Of a DNA stretch of 64,000 bases, positions 62,690 to 64,000 are shown piece after piece. Made by a program: the position numbers and the translations under genes. The DNA lies in contig NZ_LAPZ01000005.1 in the NCBI RefSeq assembly GCF_002120225.1, positions 285,445 to 349,444 of the forward strand. The letters run 5' to 3'. The notes under the pieces were generated by a model. The model did not search any database. It worked only from the letters and a program-made list of their open reading frames with translations, and was not told where the DNA came from. This DNA comes from Tenacibaculum holothuriorum. GTDB taxonomy: Bacteria; Bacteroidota; Bacteroidia; Flavobacteriales; Flavobacteriaceae. Every line of letters begins with the position of its first letter. Position 1 is the first letter of the stretch.

Positions 62690-63673
62690 CTATAAGTTTT
62701 CCCAATACCACTTTACCGCTTCCTTTAATCCTTCTTGAAGAGAAAATTGTGGATTGTAATTTAATAATTCTTTTGCTTTTTCTATACTTGCAAGTGAATG
62801 AGGTATGTCACCTTGCCTGTTAGGCCCATACTCTACATTTATGTTATTTATCTTAGAATCAAACTCAGATAAATACTCCTTTAAATACCCTACTAAGTCA
62901 TTCAAAGTATTTCTATCTCCATACGCTACATTATACACTGTATTCACTGCTTTTTCATTTTCTATAACTAGTGACAACATATTCGCTTGAATTACATTAT
63001 CTATATAAGTAAAGTCACGTGAATAATTACCATCTCCATTAATGGTTGGAGACTCTCCTTTCATAAGTTGACCTACAAATTTTGGAATTACTGCGGCATA
63101 TGCTCCATTAGGATCTTGTTTTCTTCCGAACACATTAAAATACCTCAGCCCTATCATTTCTATACCATATGTTTTAGAAAAAACATCTGCATATAGCTCA
63201 TTTACATATTTAGTAATTGCATAAGGAGATAATGGTTTCCCGATTACATCTTCCACCTTTGGTAATCCCTTAGAGTCCCCGTATGTTGAAGAACTTGCTG
63301 CATATACAAATCTTTTCACTCCAGCATCCCGTGATGCAACTAACATATTTAAAAAACCTCCAACATTTACATCATTCGAAGTTATTGGATCTTTAATTGA
63401 ACGAGGCACCGAACCCAAAGCGGCTTGATGTAAAACATAATCAGCTCCTTCAACAGCTTTTTTACAATCTTCTAGAACTCTAATATCGCCTTCAATCAGG
63501 GTAAAATTTTCATCCTCTGATAAATGAGAAATATTTTCTCGTTTTCCTGTTGCAAAATTATCTAAACAAACAACTGTATTATTCTTTTCTAATAGTGCCT
63601 CACACAAGTTTGAGCCTATAAATCCAGCCCCACCGGTTACTAATATTTTTTTACCTGAAAGGTTTATATCCAT
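62690..63673 (-). CDS. UDP-N-acetylhexosamine 4-epimerase (TviC/WbpP group)
   Basis: The 327-residue extended SDR has ILVTGGAGFIGSNLCEALLE, the AALGSVPRSIKDPITSNDVN segment characteristic of WbpP/TviC, ASSSTYGDSKGLPKVEDVIG and the catalytic YAITKYVNE with Tyr and Lys. It would interconvert UDP-GlcNAc and UDP-GalNAc or their uronic acids, feeding the dehydrogenase encoded next. It is the promoter-proximal gene of the long minus-strand polysaccharide operon. Confidence 0.93.
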   Translation of the reverse strand: MDINLSGKKILVTGGAGFIGSNLCEALLEKNNTVVCLDNFATGKRENISHLSEDENFTLIEGDIRVLEDCKKAVEGADYVLHQAALGSVPRSIKDPITSNDVNVGGFLNMLVASRDAGVKRFVYAASSSTYGDSKGLPKVEDVIGKPLSPYAITKYVNELYADVFSKTYGIEMIGLRYFNVFGRKQDPNGAYAAVIPKFVGQLMKGESPTINGDGNYSRDFTYIDNVIQANMLSLVIENEKAVNTVYNVAYGDRNTLNDLVGYLKEYLSEFDSKINNINVEYGPNRQGDIPHSLASIEKAKELLNYNPQFSLQEGLKEAVKWYWENL

Positions 63674-63705
63674 AATATTGAAGATTTCTATCCTTTTTCA
63701 ATGGG

Positions 63706-63732
63706 CAAAACTACAAAAAATAGTATTACCAA
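63706..63732 (-). promoter_or_regulatory. Promoter of the long polysaccharide operon
   Basis: On the minus strand TTG (63730-63732) and TAGTTTTG (63706-63713) are 16 bp apart, a good Bacteroidota promoter, with a leader of about 25-30 nt before the epimerase ATG. Confidence 0.6.
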
Positions 63733-63751
63733 AACGTTATAAAATAAAAAA

Positions 63752-63775
63752 GTCCTCATCTATTATGATGAAGAC
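63752..63775 (-). terminator. Intrinsic terminator of the tRNA-Val unit
   Basis: On the minus strand stem GTCTTCATC/GATGAGGAC (63767-63775 with 63752-63760, one G-T pair) with a 6-nt loop, followed by TTTTTTAT. It separates tRNA transcription from the polysaccharide promoter. Confidence 0.8.
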
Positions 63776-63778
63776 CTT

Positions 63779-63856
63779 TGGTGGGCGCGAAGGGATTCGA
63801 ACCCCTGACCCCTTGGGTGTAAACCAAGTGCTCTGAACCAACTGAGCTACGCGCCC
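63779..63856 (-). tRNA. tRNA-Val (TAC anticodon), copy with encoded CCA
   Basis: The minus-strand cloverleaf has acceptor GGGCGCG/CGCGCCC, a D arm with AGCTCAGTTGGTTCAGAGC, anticodon stem CTTGG/CAAGG with loop TTTACAC (anticodon TAC) and T arm GGGGTTCGAATCCC. After discriminator A the DNA reads CCA, so the 3' end may be encoded here; the mature tRNA body is 63782-63856. Confidence 0.95.
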
Positions 63857-63882
63857 GATTGCAATTAAACTTTTAAGAATTG

Positions 63883-63957
63883 TGGGCGCGAAGGGATTCG
63901 AACCCCTGACCCCTTGGGTGTAAACCAAGTGCTCTGAACCAACTGAGCTACGCGCCC
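63883..63957 (-). tRNA. tRNA-Val (TAC anticodon), second tandem copy
   Basis: This body is identical in sequence to the copy 26 bp downstream. After discriminator A the DNA reads CA and not CCA, so the 3' end must be completed by the CCA-adding enzyme. Both copies are on the minus strand and probably belong to one transcript. Confidence 0.95.
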
Positions 63958-64000
63958 TTAATTGTTTATTGCGGGTGCAAATATATAACTCTTTTAGATA

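Noticed and set aside
63737..63928. Open frame of 63 codons on the minus strand with a repeated peptide
   Set aside because: It is the translation of the two tandem tRNA-Val genes; the repeated peptide simply reflects the tRNA duplication.

Overview
The window looks like chromosomal DNA of a member of the Flavobacteriaceae (phylum Bacteroidota). It is strongly AT-rich. Promoters follow the Bacteroidota form TTG-N16-20-TAnnTTTG, and there is a gldJ-porU-porV block for gliding motility and type IX secretion. Other typical family members present are the DoxX/BT_3928 protein, DUF1599, DUF4252, PglF-type and Wza/Wzc-type surface polysaccharide genes, and a split methylmalonyl-CoA mutase. A marine genus such as Tenacibaculum or Polaribacter would fit, but that is inference and not proven here. 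I saw no CRISPR array, insertion sequence, prophage or rRNA operon.

Layout. 1-3400: the tail of a LuxR-type response regulator, a lipoprotein with an internal duplication, a TPR sensor histidine kinase and a convergent phosphodiesterase. 3400-3680: two tandem, minus-strand, small-RNA-like units, each behind an identical 14-bp palindrome (the most unusual non-coding signal in the window). 3800-12600: housekeeping genes (truA, an ABC exporter, cdaA-folP, DUF1599-DoxX, an SRPBCC protein, fluoride channel, crotonase). 12600-15400: two lipoproteins, a small conserved protein behind a Fur-box-like palindrome, and an MscS channel. 15500-24800: tRNA-Thr, udk, a DivIC/FtsB-like protein, methylmalonyl-CoA mutase, phosphatidylserine decarboxylase and a fused cytochrome c synthase. 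24800-30700: PglF-like dehydratase, Wza-like export lipoprotein, Wzc-like tyrosine kinase and a convergent PHP phosphatase. 30800-44800: a BadF/BadG kinase, murF, gldJ, porU, porV, cdd, a FabH-like synthase, guaA and a LysM lipoprotein.

44825-63673 is one long minus-strand surface polysaccharide locus, read from a consensus promoter just downstream of two tandem tRNA-Val genes. In transcription order it encodes a UDP-HexNAc epimerase and dehydrogenase (uronic acid precursor), a nucleotidyltransferase, a Wzx flippase, glycosyltransferases, a pyruvyl transferase, an asparagine-synthase-like amidotransferase and an EpsG-type polymerase. These are followed by two glycosyltransferases, a PglC-like initiating transferase, a Fe/2-oxoglutarate dioxygenase, an aldo/keto-reductase-like protein with altered catalytic residues, PglD-like and PglE-like enzymes, and rfbA-rfbC-rfbB without rfbD. 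Together with the PglF-like dehydratase 20 kb away, the genes predict a Wzx/Wzy-type polymer started on a bacillosamine-type sugar and containing amidated uronic acid, pyruvylated and 6-deoxy sugars. The dioxygenase/AKR pair is the least explained part of this locus.

Several starts were moved from the longest open frame to an internal ATG where the longer version ran through a terminator or used a rare start codon; each case is noted.
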